From an uncultured cyanobacterium (GTDB taxonomy: Bacteria > Cyanobacteriota > Cyanobacteriia > Cyanobacteriales > Geitlerinemataceae), in NCBI GenBank assembly GCA_937121005.1, contig CAKZKB010000040.1, forward strand, positions 1 through 6,614: a stretch of DNA of 6,614 bases, written 5' to 3'. Positions 1 to 5,486 of this stretch are shown here, in pieces. Within the stretch, counting starts at the first letter, position 1. Each line of letters starts with the position of its first letter. The translations under genes were made by a program, and so were the position numbers. The notes below the pieces were generated by a model that had not been told where the DNA came from, did no database searches, and was given only the letters and a program-made list of their open reading frames with translations.

Positions 1-424
1 GAATTTCTCCCACCCGAGACTCAGCTTCGTCCCGTTCGTTGCGGGCCTGTTCTACCTCCGCCAGTCTCGCATCGACTTCCGCTTGCGCCGCCGCTAATTC
101 TGATTGCAACGGATTATTTTCAATGCGGGCTAGCGTTTCCCCGTCAAAGACAAAATCGCCCACTTCCGGGACGAGATCCACCAGTTGACCGTCGCTACGG
201 GCCCGCAAAGAAACGCGCCGTTTGGGTTCGGTCGTCCCGCTATAGGTCAGCGACTTCCCTTGGGATTCTCTCTCGGCGACGGCGATATCGACGGCGATCG
301 CGCGATCGTCCTGTTGGCGTTGGGTTTGGGCGTTCGCCGTTTCCCGAGGGCTAGGCCCGCATCCGAGAGATACGCACAATATTCCCAGGAAAAGTCCTGT
401 CACCCCGTATTGTTTCAGTCTCAT
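1..424 (-). CDS. HlyD/RND-type efflux periplasmic adaptor, N-terminal part (runs off left edge)
   Basis: The minus-strand reading frame is open from an ATG at 424 to the window edge (141 codons visible). It starts with a basic MRLK stretch, a hydrophobic segment (residues 7-21) and Cys22 in SLGCG. This looks like a lipoprotein signal peptide, although Ser at -3 is not the usual Leu. After a polar linker come the typical membrane-fusion-protein features: a beta-strand SGTTEP (62-67), a biotinyl-lipoyl-like half motif around RARSDGQL and VGDFVFDGETLARI (74-101), and then an Ala/Glu/Arg-rich helix from about 105 onward that begins the coiled-coil hairpin. Proteins of this family link an inner-membrane RND or ABC pump to an outer-membrane channel. 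The transported substrate cannot be told. The rest of the gene, and any pump gene, lie outside the window. A GAGG about 12 bases upstream is a weak ribosome-binding site. Confidence 0.88.
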   Translation of the reverse strand, partial: MRLKQYGVTGLFLGILCVSLGCGPSPRETANAQTQRQQDDRAIAVDIAVAERESQGKSLTYSGTTEPKRRVSLRARSDGQLVDLVPEVGDFVFDGETLARIENNPLQSELAAAQAEVDARLAEVEQARNERDEAESRVGEI

Positions 425-497
425 CGGAGATCGAGCCTCGTGCGTCAGCAAACCTTTAGTCGTGGCGATCGATTTCTATGCGGATCGCTTTGTCATT

Positions 498-503
498 ATT
501 ATA
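498..503 (-). promoter_or_regulatory. Candidate -10 box for the efflux adaptor gene
   Basis: Read on the minus strand this is a perfect TATAAT about 75 bases upstream of the adaptor ATG, in an AT-rich part of the gap between two divergent genes. No convincing -35 box is seen at 16-18 bases, so the call rests on the hexamer and its position. Confidence 0.35.
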
Positions 504-605
504 TCTTAACAGGACTTAAACAAAACTTCCCCCCCAATATAACCTCTGTTCTTTAACCTCATTTTATGTCAGAGAGCCAGTCCTTATCGCGATCGCTCCT
601 TCCTC

Positions 606-614
606 TGCTATACT
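606..614 (+). promoter_or_regulatory. Candidate extended -10 promoter for xisHI copy 1
   Basis: TGCTATACT matches the extended -10 pattern TGnTATAnT and ends 39 bases before the xisH ATG. The -35 region is poor (TTATCG at 584 with a long spacer), which an extended -10 can tolerate. A similar TGGTATACT lies upstream of the second xisHI pair. Confidence 0.45.
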
Positions 615-653
615 GTAACTATCTTTGCTATCGCAACCGAACGAAATTGCCTC

Positions 654-1070
654 ATGTCAGCCAAAGATGTGTATCACAATACAGTCAAGGTGGCCTTGCA
701 AAAAGACGGTTGGTTAATTACCCACGATCCACTGGTGCTGGAGTTGTCTTCCGGTCGGCTGGAAATTGATTTGGGTGCAGATCGGTTGATTGGTGCGAGG
801 AAAGAAAACATCCAAATTGCTGTTGAGGTCAAAAGTTTTTTATCTCCTTCTCTAACCTCTGATTTTCATCAGGCTTTAGGACAATTTCTGAATTACCGAG
901 TAGCCTTAAAAATAAAAGAGCCAAATCGAGTTCTCTTTTTAGCCGTCCCAGTCAAAGTATATCGTAACTTTTTTTCTGGAGAACTCGCACAGTTGAGCGT
1001 TGCAGAATACAACGTTAAACTCTTCGTCTTCGATCCCGAACGGGAGGTTATTGTACAATGGAACAGCTAG
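654..1070 (+). CDS. xisH: XisH family protein, full length (copy 1)
   Basis: 138 aa, the usual length for XisH. In Anabaena, XisH is needed together with XisI and the recombinase XisF for developmental excision of the fdxN element. Homologues are multicopy in many cyanobacteria without that element, so the role here is open. Recognisable blocks are YHNTVKVALQKDGWLITHDP (7-26), EIDLGAD (37-43), AVEVKSF (56-62), QALGQFLNY (73-81) and FVFDPEREVIVQW (124-136). D39/D43 plus E58-x-K60 fit the D...ExK signature of PD-(D/E)XK nuclease folds, the superfamily to which I recall XisH being assigned. Catalysis is not proven. The ATG at 654 has no clear Shine-Dalgarno sequence but aligns exactly with the start of copy 2. 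The 3' end overlaps xisI by 13 bases, implying translational coupling. Confidence 0.93.
   Translation: MSAKDVYHNTVKVALQKDGWLITHDPLVLELSSGRLEIDLGADRLIGARKENIQIAVEVKSFLSPSLTSDFHQALGQFLNYRVALKIKEPNRVLFLAVPVKVYRNFFSGELAQLSVAEYNVKLFVFDPEREVIVQWNS
1042..1048 (+). promoter_or_regulatory. Ribosome-binding site for xisI copy 1, inside xisH
   Basis: GGGAGGT lies 9 bases upstream of the xisI ATG at 1058 and is a strong match to the Shine-Dalgarno consensus. It sits within the xisH codons for the conserved REVIV stretch, so the protein motif and the translation signal share bases. It fixes the xisI start. Confidence 0.75.
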
Positions 1071-1393
1071 AACAATACCGCCAATGGATTCAGCAAATTC
1101 TAGCCGAACACAACAAATACAAAGCTGCCCATGGCGACCTAGAACAATTTACGATCGTGGATACCCAAAACGATCGCTATCAGCTATCAACTGTTGGTTG
1201 GGATGGCGATCGTCGTATATTTAGTTGCTTGATTCATATCGATATCAAGGGCGATAAAATTTGGATCCAGCATGATGGTACAGAGGTTGGGGTTGCCAAT
1301 CAACTGGTCGAGTTGGGTGTCCCCAAAAAAGCGATCGTCCTGGGATTTCACGATCCAAACGCACGGAAGTTTACAGAGTTTGCCATTAATTGA
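1058..1393 (+). CDS. xisI: XisI family protein (copy 1)
   Basis: 111 aa, full length for the family. XisI is the partner of XisH in control of fdxN-element excision in heterocyst-forming cyanobacteria, and its biochemical activity is not established. Family hallmarks are EQYRQWIQQILAEH (4-17), HGDLE (25-29), DRYQLSTVGWDGDRR (39-53), the core IHIDI...KIWIQHDGTE around 60-76, GVANQLVELGVPK (78-90) and IVLGFHDP (93-100). It begins inside xisH with a 13-base overlap and a strong internal ribosome-binding site. By hand alignment it is gapless with the second copy (5934-6269), with about 61 of 111 identical residues, so the two are not a recent duplication. It converges on the small gene at 1478-1726. 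Confidence 0.93.
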   Translation: MEQLEQYRQWIQQILAEHNKYKAAHGDLEQFTIVDTQNDRYQLSTVGWDGDRRIFSCLIHIDIKGDKIWIQHDGTEVGVANQLVELGVPKKAIVLGFHDPNARKFTEFAIN

Positions 1394-1410
1394 GCAGAAT
1401 TTTTGCACAC

Positions 1411-1447
1411 AAAAAAGAACAACGAAACTTAAATTTGTTCGTTGTTC
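1411..1447 (-). terminator. Intrinsic terminator of the minus-strand small gene
   Basis: GAACAACGAA (1417-1426) and TTCGTTGTTC (1438-1447) are perfect 10-bp complementary arms with an 11-base loop. Read on the minus strand, the stem is followed at once by six T (1416 to 1411), the classic intrinsic-terminator layout, about 30 bases past the stop codon at 1478. On the plus strand there is no T-tract, so it should act mainly on the minus-strand gene. It may also help to separate convergent xisI. Confidence 0.6.
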
Positions 1448-1475
1448 GTTGTTCGTTGATGCGTTGTTGCGTTGT
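1437..1475. repeat. Heptanucleotide tandem repeat GTTCGTT, decaying into 8-mers
   Basis: Three exact GTTCGTT units (1437-1457) are followed by degenerate units (GATGCGTT, GTTGCGTT). The array lies between two convergent genes and contributes the right arm of the terminator hairpin. Period-7 arrays of this sort resemble cyanobacterial STRR repeats. Confidence 0.8.
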
Positions 1476-1477
1476 AA

Positions 1478-1726
1478 TTAGTATCGTTCCACCTCTGGTT
1501 GAAAAGCTGGCATCTCAAAATTGGAGCGATCGTACAGAAAGCGCGTCGCTTCCTCTTCTAAACGATTGATTTTATAGGGTTCGAGAACGCTATTATGCCG
1601 CAAGGCGGTCACGTAGCCTTCTAGGTAGAGGCGGATCTCCTCAAACCGATAGCCGCGATTCCACATTTCAGTAAAGGCATCGGTGAGTTTTTGGTAGCAG
1701 CGAATGGTTGCGGTGTCCTGAAGCAT
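1478..1726 (-). CDS. Conserved cyanobacterial small protein, 82 aa (function unknown)
   Basis: Small soluble, probably all-helical protein beginning MLQDTATIRCYQKLTDAF. It then has an aromatic/acidic middle (WNRGYRFEEIRLYLEGYVTA, 22-41) and a C-terminal block LEPYKINRLEEEATRFLYD (48-66). I recognise the pattern as a family widespread in cyanobacteria, possibly the one named DUF6761, but I cannot confirm the name. No membrane segment, signal peptide or catalytic motif is visible. The ATG at 1726 is preferred over an in-frame start at 1774, because the extra 16 residues are low-complexity (PPRRRSPFSP) and the family-like sequence begins at MLQD. The ribosome-binding site is weak. The gene is divergent from the response regulator across a 236-bp gap, so shared control is possible, and it ends at a good terminator. 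Confidence 0.85.
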   Translation of the reverse strand: MLQDTATIRCYQKLTDAFTEMWNRGYRFEEIRLYLEGYVTALRHNSVLEPYKINRLEEEATRFLYDRSNFEMPAFQPEVERY

Positions 1727-1962
1727 AGTTCCGATTGTGGTGGGAGAGAAAGGCGATCGACGGCGGGGCGGCAACGACAGCGAGGATCGTCGGCCCTCAT
1801 CTTCTATTGTACATTGACCTCTCGATGGAGATCGTCGGCAGAAACACTCGATGCCAATCTTTGCAGCGATCGCGTCGATTGCCCGTAGCAGCAGTTACAA
1901 AACTTCCTAGGGGCCAGTGCTACCCTGATTATCTAAATAGCGTCGAGGGAAGCGTACCAGTA
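1727..1962. other. Divergent intergenic region between the small gene and the response regulator
   Basis: This 236-bp gap must hold promoters for both flanking genes. On the minus strand TACAAT (1811-1806) is a weak -10 candidate for the small gene. On the plus strand no paired -35/-10 is convincing. GAGGGA at 1945-1950 is a plausible, slightly distant ribosome-binding site for the regulator. A HIP1 octamer lies at 1866-1873. No RNA gene or extra coding region is supported. Confidence 0.4.
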
Positions 1963-2727
1963 ATGGGATCTGTTTGCATTGAAATCGTCGAAGGCAACCC
2001 GCAGCTGCGATCGCTGTTGGGTTGGCACTTACAGCAGGCTGGCTATGAGGTCGCGCAAGCGGCAGATATCCGTCACGGACGGTCAGTCTTTCACGATCGC
2101 CAACCGATGTTGGTGGTACTCGACTCCGATCTACCCGATGGCGATGGCATCGAATTTTGTCGGTGGCTGGCAACCCAGCAGGAAGCGGCGATTTTGATGC
2201 TGTCGGCCCGCATCGCCGAAGCGGACGTGGTGGCGGGATTGCGGGCCGGGGCCGACGACTACGTGAAAAAACCCTTCGGAATGCAGGAGTTTTTAGCGCG
2301 GGTGGAAGTTTTGGTCAGGCGATCGCGCACAGCAGCCACGCCAGCGCGGTTGGTGTTTGGCGAGCTCGAAATCGATCTCGTGCAGCGACGGGTACGCCGC
2401 AGCGAGAGTTTGATCGATTTGACCCCGCAAGAGTTTAGTCTGCTGTACGTGCTAGCGCGGGCCGAAGGTACGCCGTTGAGCCGTTCGGAACTGCTCGAGC
2501 GGGCTTGGCCCGACGCGATCGACAATCCGCGTACTATCGATACCCACGTCCTCTCCCTGCGTAAAAAGATCGAACCCGATCCGCGCAAACCGAGTTTGAT
2601 CCAAACCGTTCGCAATGTCGGCTATCGGTTTAACATTGAAGTCGCCCGCGACAATCCTTTACCCATGTCCGCGATCGCCAACAACAACGGCCACAAGCGC
2701 CAGCCGGCCATGGTCGGCCGCCGTTAA
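1963..2727 (+). CDS. OmpR/PhoB-family response regulator with an atypical receiver pocket
   Basis: 254 aa DNA-binding response regulator. The receiver domain (about 4-120) has the phosphoacceptor D54 in LVVLDSDLPDGDG, the signalling Ser81 in MLSAR and Lys103 in DDYVKKPF. The usual acidic pair near the N-terminus is changed: where PhoB reads VED, this protein reads VEG (V9, E10, G11, then N12). The key metal-binding Asp is therefore missing, and phosphorylation may be weak or absent. The winged-helix effector domain (about 130-226) has LTPQEFSLLYVLA, a recognition-helix region around TIDTHVLSLRKKIEPDP (191-207) and VRNVGYRF. A 28-residue polar tail follows. The sequence resembles a conserved cyanobacterial regulator of unknown target and is not RpaA or RpaB. 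No histidine kinase is nearby. The ATG at 1963 matches the receiver start; in-frame sequence upstream to 1735 is not family-like. Confidence 0.9.
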   Translation: MGSVCIEIVEGNPQLRSLLGWHLQQAGYEVAQAADIRHGRSVFHDRQPMLVVLDSDLPDGDGIEFCRWLATQQEAAILMLSARIAEADVVAGLRAGADDYVKKPFGMQEFLARVEVLVRRSRTAATPARLVFGELEIDLVQRRVRRSESLIDLTPQEFSLLYVLARAEGTPLSRSELLERAWPDAIDNPRTIDTHVLSLRKKIEPDPRKPSLIQTVRNVGYRFNIEVARDNPLPMSAIANNNGHKRQPAMVGRR

Positions 2728-2795
2728 GGGGATGGGGGTTTGGGGGATTAGGGAGACAAGGGGACAAGGAGAGGGGGAGAGGGGGAGAGAGGGAC
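2728..2795 (+). repeat. G-rich tract with G-quadruplex potential
   Basis: Directly after the regulator stop codon there are four G-runs (2728-2731, 2734-2738, 2742-2746, 2751-2753) with loops of 2-4 bases, meeting the standard G-quadruplex pattern on the plus strand. Purine repeats of the GGGGGAGA type follow to about 2793. No hairpin terminator is seen for the regulator in this gap. The unit GGGGGTTTGGGGG recurs in inverse orientation at 3574-3610. Confidence 0.7.
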
Positions 2796-2804
2796 AAATC
2801 AATA

Positions 2805-2842
2805 TTCATCCTTCATCCTTTCTATCCTCCTTCATCCTTCAT
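2805..2842. repeat. Interrupted heptamer repeat TTCATCC
   Basis: Two exact TTCATCC units (2805-2818), a disturbed stretch, another exact unit (2831-2837) and a partial one (2838-2842). The last partial unit contains the stop codon of the minus-strand NblB-like gene (TCA at 2839-2841, TGA in the message). Confidence 0.75.
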
Positions 2843-3489
2843 AAATAACTGCCTGCTTCTCGGGCTACTTGCTCGGCCGGATCGGCGGCCAGTTTTTCTA
2901 GGGCCGATCGCGCTGCGTCGCCGTTGAGGTTGCCCAAGGCTTTGGCAACCCGGAAGCGCATTTGTGCGTCGTTGCTGTCAACAAATGGCAGGATTAGGTC
3001 GATGGCGCGATCGTCCCCGAGTTCGCCCAAAGCGCCAATGGCGATGATTTTTACGAGATCTTCGCCCGTTTCTAGGGCATCTTCGAGCACGGGAAAGGCG
3101 CGATCGTGCTTCATTTCTCCCAATGCCGCCACCACGCTCATCCGCACGATCCAGTCGGTGGTACTGTTGTAGAGTTGCTGCAAGTCGTCGAAGGCTTCTT
3201 TAAGCCCCAAGGCCCCCAAGGCATCGGCGGCGGCAGCCCGCACGTCTAATTCTGAATCGGTACGGACGCGATCGCGCAGCAGTTCCAACGCTGAGGCGCG
3301 ATCGACCGTTCCCATAGTGGCCATTTTGCTAGCAGCCGTGTAGCGCACCCGAGGGTGTTCGTCGGTTATTACGGGTTTGAGGAGCTCGAAGGCCGCGGCC
3401 GGATCGATATTGCCCAACCGTTCGATGCCGATAATGCGATCGCCGTAGTCTTCCGATTCAATTAACGCTCGAACGTCGTCTGAGTTCAT
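2839..3489 (-). CDS. nblB: HEAT-repeat protein, phycobilisome degradation protein NblB-like
   Basis: 216 aa, made almost wholly of HEAT/PBS-lyase-type repeats. Second helices of successive repeats read HPRVRYTAASKMATMG (45-60), ELDVRAAAADALGALG (80-95), DWIVRMSVVAALGEM (112-126), EDLVKIIAIGALGELG (143-158), DAQMRFRVAKALGNL (174-188) and EQVAREAGSYL (206-216). Length and the opening (short helix, GDRIIGIERLGNIDP at 16-30) fit cyanobacterial NblB, a homologue of phycocyanobilin lyases implicated in phycobilisome breakdown during nutrient stress. Because bilin-lyase-like HEAT proteins form a large family, the symbol is probable rather than certain. There is no signal peptide; the protein is likely soluble. 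Heptamer repeats begin three bases upstream of the ATG and also contain the stop codon. No Shine-Dalgarno sequence is visible; the upstream message instead reads CCTC-rich. CBS gene 137 bp upstream is on the same strand. Confidence 0.85.
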   Translation of the reverse strand: MNSDDVRALIESEDYGDRIIGIERLGNIDPAAAFELLKPVITDEHPRVRYTAASKMATMGTVDRASALELLRDRVRTDSELDVRAAAADALGALGLKEAFDDLQQLYNSTTDWIVRMSVVAALGEMKHDRAFPVLEDALETGEDLVKIIAIGALGELGDDRAIDLILPFVDSNDAQMRFRVAKALGNLNGDAARSALEKLAADPAEQVAREAGSYL

Positions 3490-3491
3490 GT

Positions 3492-3568
3492 TTAGGTATG
3501 AGGTATGAGGTGCGAGGTACGAGGTGCGAGGGGTGAGGTACGAGGTGCGAGGTGCGAGGGGTGAGGTT
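3492..3568. repeat. Heptanucleotide tandem repeat (consensus YGAGGTR), about 11 units
   Basis: Ten in-phase 7-base units run from 3499 to 3568 (TGAGGTA, TGAGGTG, CGAGGTA, CGAGGTG, CGAGGGG and so on), plus a degraded unit at 3492. Variation is mostly at positions 1, 6 and 7. There are no unique spacers, so this is not a CRISPR array. The array abuts the start codon of the NblB-like gene. Confidence 0.92.
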
Positions 3569-3573
3569 GTCTT

Positions 3574-3610
3574 CCCCCCAAACCCCTAAACCCCCAAACC
3601 CCTAAACCCC
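3574..3610 (-). repeat. Telomere-like G-quadruplex repeat on the minus strand
   Basis: Five C-runs of 4-6 bases on the plus strand (3574-3579, 3583-3586, 3591-3595, 3599-3602, 3607-3610) are separated by AAA or TAAA. On the minus strand this reads as alternating GGGGTTTA and GGGGGTTT, a strong four-tetrad quadruplex motif. It lies between the CBS gene stop and the NblB-like start, and would be G-rich in any transcript covering both genes. Confidence 0.85.
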
Positions 3611-3626
3611 TTGTCCGTGCCGATCG

Positions 3627-4094
3627 CTAGTCACTGGCAGCAGCCATGGCTCGCACGATATCGCCGCGCGTGAGAATACCGACTAAGTTGCCACTGCTGT
3701 CGAGGACGGGGAGGCGGTGAATTTTGCGCTCGTGCATGAGTTTGGCCGCTTGGCTCATGGTTTTGTCCGGGGCGATGGTGACGACGGGGCGATCGGACAT
3801 GACTTCGCCGACGGTTTGCCCGAGGGCTTTGTGCAGTTCCCGTTCGTAGCGTTGGGGATTTTCTAGATAAATAACGCTGTCGAGCAGCATGATATACGGT
3901 GGCGTATCGACTCCGGTGGCTTGCCACATCAAATCGGTCTCCGAGAGCATCCCCACCAAGTCGCCTTTTTCGTTGACGACGGGCAAACCGCTAATGCGAT
4001 GCTCGGCGAGCAGTTGAATGGCTGCGGAGAGGGCAGTTTCCGGTCGCACCACTAGGGGGTCGCGACTCATCAGTTCGGCTACGGTTTTAGGCAT
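3627..4094 (-). CDS. CBS-domain-pair protein
   Basis: 155 aa stand-alone CBS pair. CBS1 covers about residues 3-57 (VAELMSRDPLVVRPETAL ... RISGLPVVNEKGDLVGMLSETDLM). CBS2 covers about 95-150 (VGEVMSDRPVVTIAPDKTMSQAA ... KIHRLPVLDSSGNLVGILTRGDIV). A linker with TPPYIMLLDSVIYLENP (64-80) separates them, a layout I associate with cyanobacterial CBS proteins. CBS pairs (Bateman modules) bind adenosyl ligands such as AMP, ATP or SAM and regulate partner proteins. There is no catalytic domain, so this is a likely soluble sensor with an unknown partner. The ATG at 4094 is chosen because GAGGG lies 9 bases upstream and the first CBS strand follows at once; an in-frame extension to 4205 is Arg-rich and not family-like. 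The gene is divergent from the aldo/keto reductase. Confidence 0.92.
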   Translation of the reverse strand: MPKTVAELMSRDPLVVRPETALSAAIQLLAEHRISGLPVVNEKGDLVGMLSETDLMWQATGVDTPPYIMLLDSVIYLENPQRYERELHKALGQTVGEVMSDRPVVTIAPDKTMSQAAKLMHERKIHRLPVLDSSGNLVGILTRGDIVRAMAAASD

Positions 4095-4178
4095 GGGTGA
4101 CGGCCCTCTGCGATCGAGGTATCTGTATCCCAGTTTACCATCAAAGCGATCGCGGCCTCGATCTAGCAATCGGTTTGC

Positions 4179-4206
4179 TTGACAGGGCGGTCTTTTAGCT
4201 GACAAT
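4179..4206 (+). promoter_or_regulatory. Candidate sigma-70 promoter for the aldo/keto reductase
   Basis: A perfect TTGACA (4179-4184), a 16-base spacer and GACAAT (4201-4206, four of six matches to TATAAT). It would place transcription start about 30 bases before the ATG. A HIP1 octamer at 4218-4225 would lie in the leader. Confidence 0.5.
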
Positions 4207-4232
4207 TAAATTGGATAGCGATCGCGTGGAGT

Positions 4233-4238
4233 AAGGAG
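4233..4238 (+). promoter_or_regulatory. Ribosome-binding site of the aldo/keto reductase
   Basis: AAGGAG is followed by four bases and the ATG at 4243. It is a strong though closely spaced Shine-Dalgarno sequence that fixes the start. Confidence 0.7.
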
Positions 4239-4242
4239 ACCG

Positions 4243-5361
4243 ATGGATTACTATACGCTCGGCAATACCGGCTTGAAAGTCAGCCGCTTGGCCCTAGGGA
4301 CGATGACCTTTGGCAACGACTGGGGTTGGGGGGCCGACGAAGCCAACGCCCGCCAACTGTTCGATGCGTATTTAGAAGCAGGGGGCAACTTCATCGATAC
4401 GGCCGATCTCTATACCAACGGGAACAGCGAACGACTGTTGGGGCAGTTTGTCAAAGAAACGGGCAGCCGCGATCGCGTTGTCATCACCACCAAGTTTACC
4501 TACAATGCCGAACCGGGCAATCCCAACGCTGGCGGTAACGGGCGCAAAAATATCTTACGGGCTGTCGAAGGTTCCCTGCAACGGCTGGGTACGGATTACA
4601 TTGATGTCTATATGCTGCATACCTGGGATCGGATGACTCCCGCCCAAGAGGTGATGCGTACCTTTGACGATCTGGTGCGATCGGGGAAAGTTCGCCATGT
4701 GGCCCTCTCCAACGCCCCAGCCTGGTACGTGGCGCGGGCGCAAACCCTGGCCGGGGAACGGCATTTAGAACCGATCTGCACCGTGCAACTCGAATATTCC
4801 CTGGTCGAACGTCACATTGAGTTCGAGTACGTTTCCCTGGCACAACACCTGGGAACCGGGATTATGGTTTGGTCGCCCCTCGCCAGCGGCCTGCTATCGG
4901 GTAAGTACAAACCGTCCCAAGCGGGTGTGGAAGGATCGGGTCGCCTCGCCCAACTCGCTAACAGTGGAAATCCGGCATTCGATAAGTTTACTAAGGAAAA
5001 TTGGGCGATCGTCGCTGAGTTAGAAACGGTTGCCAAAGAACTCGATCGCTCCATGGCCCAAGTTGCTATCAACTGGATCGCCAATCGCCCTAGCGTAGCC
5101 TCGGTCATTATCGGTGCGACTAAATTGTATCAGTTGCAAGACAATCTCGCTGCTTTAGAATTCGAGATTCCTGCCGAGTTGCAACAGCGATTAGACGAAA
5201 TTAGTCGTCCCCAAATACACTTTCCTTATACTTTCTTTGAACCGAGCACCCAAGGAATGTTTTATGGCGGTGCGACGGTTGGCAACAAACCGACGAGTTA
5301 CTCCCAACCCATTGTCGTTGAAGGTAGCGGCATGGCGATCGCCACAGCTAGCGATTCGTAA
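4243..5361 (+). CDS. Aldo/keto reductase
   Basis: 372 aa NAD(P)H-dependent oxidoreductase of the TIM-barrel AKR superfamily, expected in the cytosol, reducing aldehydes or ketones. The substrate cannot be read from sequence. The N-terminus YTLGNTGLKVSRLALGTMTFG (4-24) is typical. The catalytic tetrad is complete: D52 in NFIDTADLY, Y57, K84 in VVITTKFT and H126 in DVYMLHTWD. Further landmarks are LSNAPAW (155-161), VQLEYSLVER (181-190), WSPLASGLLSGKY (210-222) and the cofactor-phosphate region VIIGATKLYQLQDNL (288-302). About 45 residues follow the barrel, including an aromatic FPYTFFEPS stretch and a Ser/Ala-rich end, so the protein is somewhat longer than the common 320-340 aa. It has a good ribosome-binding site and its own likely promoter. 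No partner gene follows in the same transcript. Confidence 0.94.
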   Translation: MDYYTLGNTGLKVSRLALGTMTFGNDWGWGADEANARQLFDAYLEAGGNFIDTADLYTNGNSERLLGQFVKETGSRDRVVITTKFTYNAEPGNPNAGGNGRKNILRAVEGSLQRLGTDYIDVYMLHTWDRMTPAQEVMRTFDDLVRSGKVRHVALSNAPAWYVARAQTLAGERHLEPICTVQLEYSLVERHIEFEYVSLAQHLGTGIMVWSPLASGLLSGKYKPSQAGVEGSGRLAQLANSGNPAFDKFTKENWAIVAELETVAKELDRSMAQVAINWIANRPSVASVIIGATKLYQLQDNLAALEFEIPAELQQRLDEISRPQIHFPYTFFEPSTQGMFYGGATVGNKPTSYSQPIVVEGSGMAIATASDS

Positions 5362-5422
5362 TACCATAAACTGATATTAATTCCACTCCCCTTGAAAAGA
5401 CCTATTCAAAATATAAACTTTG

Positions 5423-5431
5423 TGGTATACT
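5423..5431 (+). promoter_or_regulatory. Candidate extended -10 promoter upstream of xisHI copy 2
   Basis: TGGTATACT fits TGnTATAnT and differs in one base from the element before xisHI copy 1 (TGCTATACT). The -35 match is poor (TATTCA at 5403). It lies 236 bases before the xisH ATG, so the leader would be long and would cross the inverted-repeat interval. Confidence 0.3.
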
Positions 5432-5486
5432 TGAGAAAAACCACACAAAAAGCTATGGGGACATTGTAAGCATTCAGGTTGAAGCA

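Noticed and set aside
294..301. GCGATCGC octamers as site-specific operators
   Set aside because: They occur throughout the window in genes and gaps alike and are the HIP1 palindrome common in cyanobacterial genomes.
185..556. Plus-strand open frame over the left edge
   Set aside because: It is antisense to the clear HlyD-type adaptor frame and shows no family features.
1735..1962. 76-residue N-terminal extension of the response regulator
   Set aside because: The sequence is Arg-rich and unlike a receiver domain, which begins exactly at ATG 1963; a candidate ribosome-binding site precedes that ATG.
3492..3568. Possible CRISPR array
   Set aside because: The units are 7 bases long and directly adjacent, with no unique spacers; it is a simple tandem repeat.
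4095..4205. 37-residue N-terminal extension of the CBS protein
   Set aside because: Not family-like; ATG 4094 has GAGGG at good spacing and leads straight into CBS1.
5421..5445. TGTGGT/ACCACA hairpin as terminator of the aldo/keto reductase
   Set aside because: Only a 6-bp stem and no T-tract on the plus strand.
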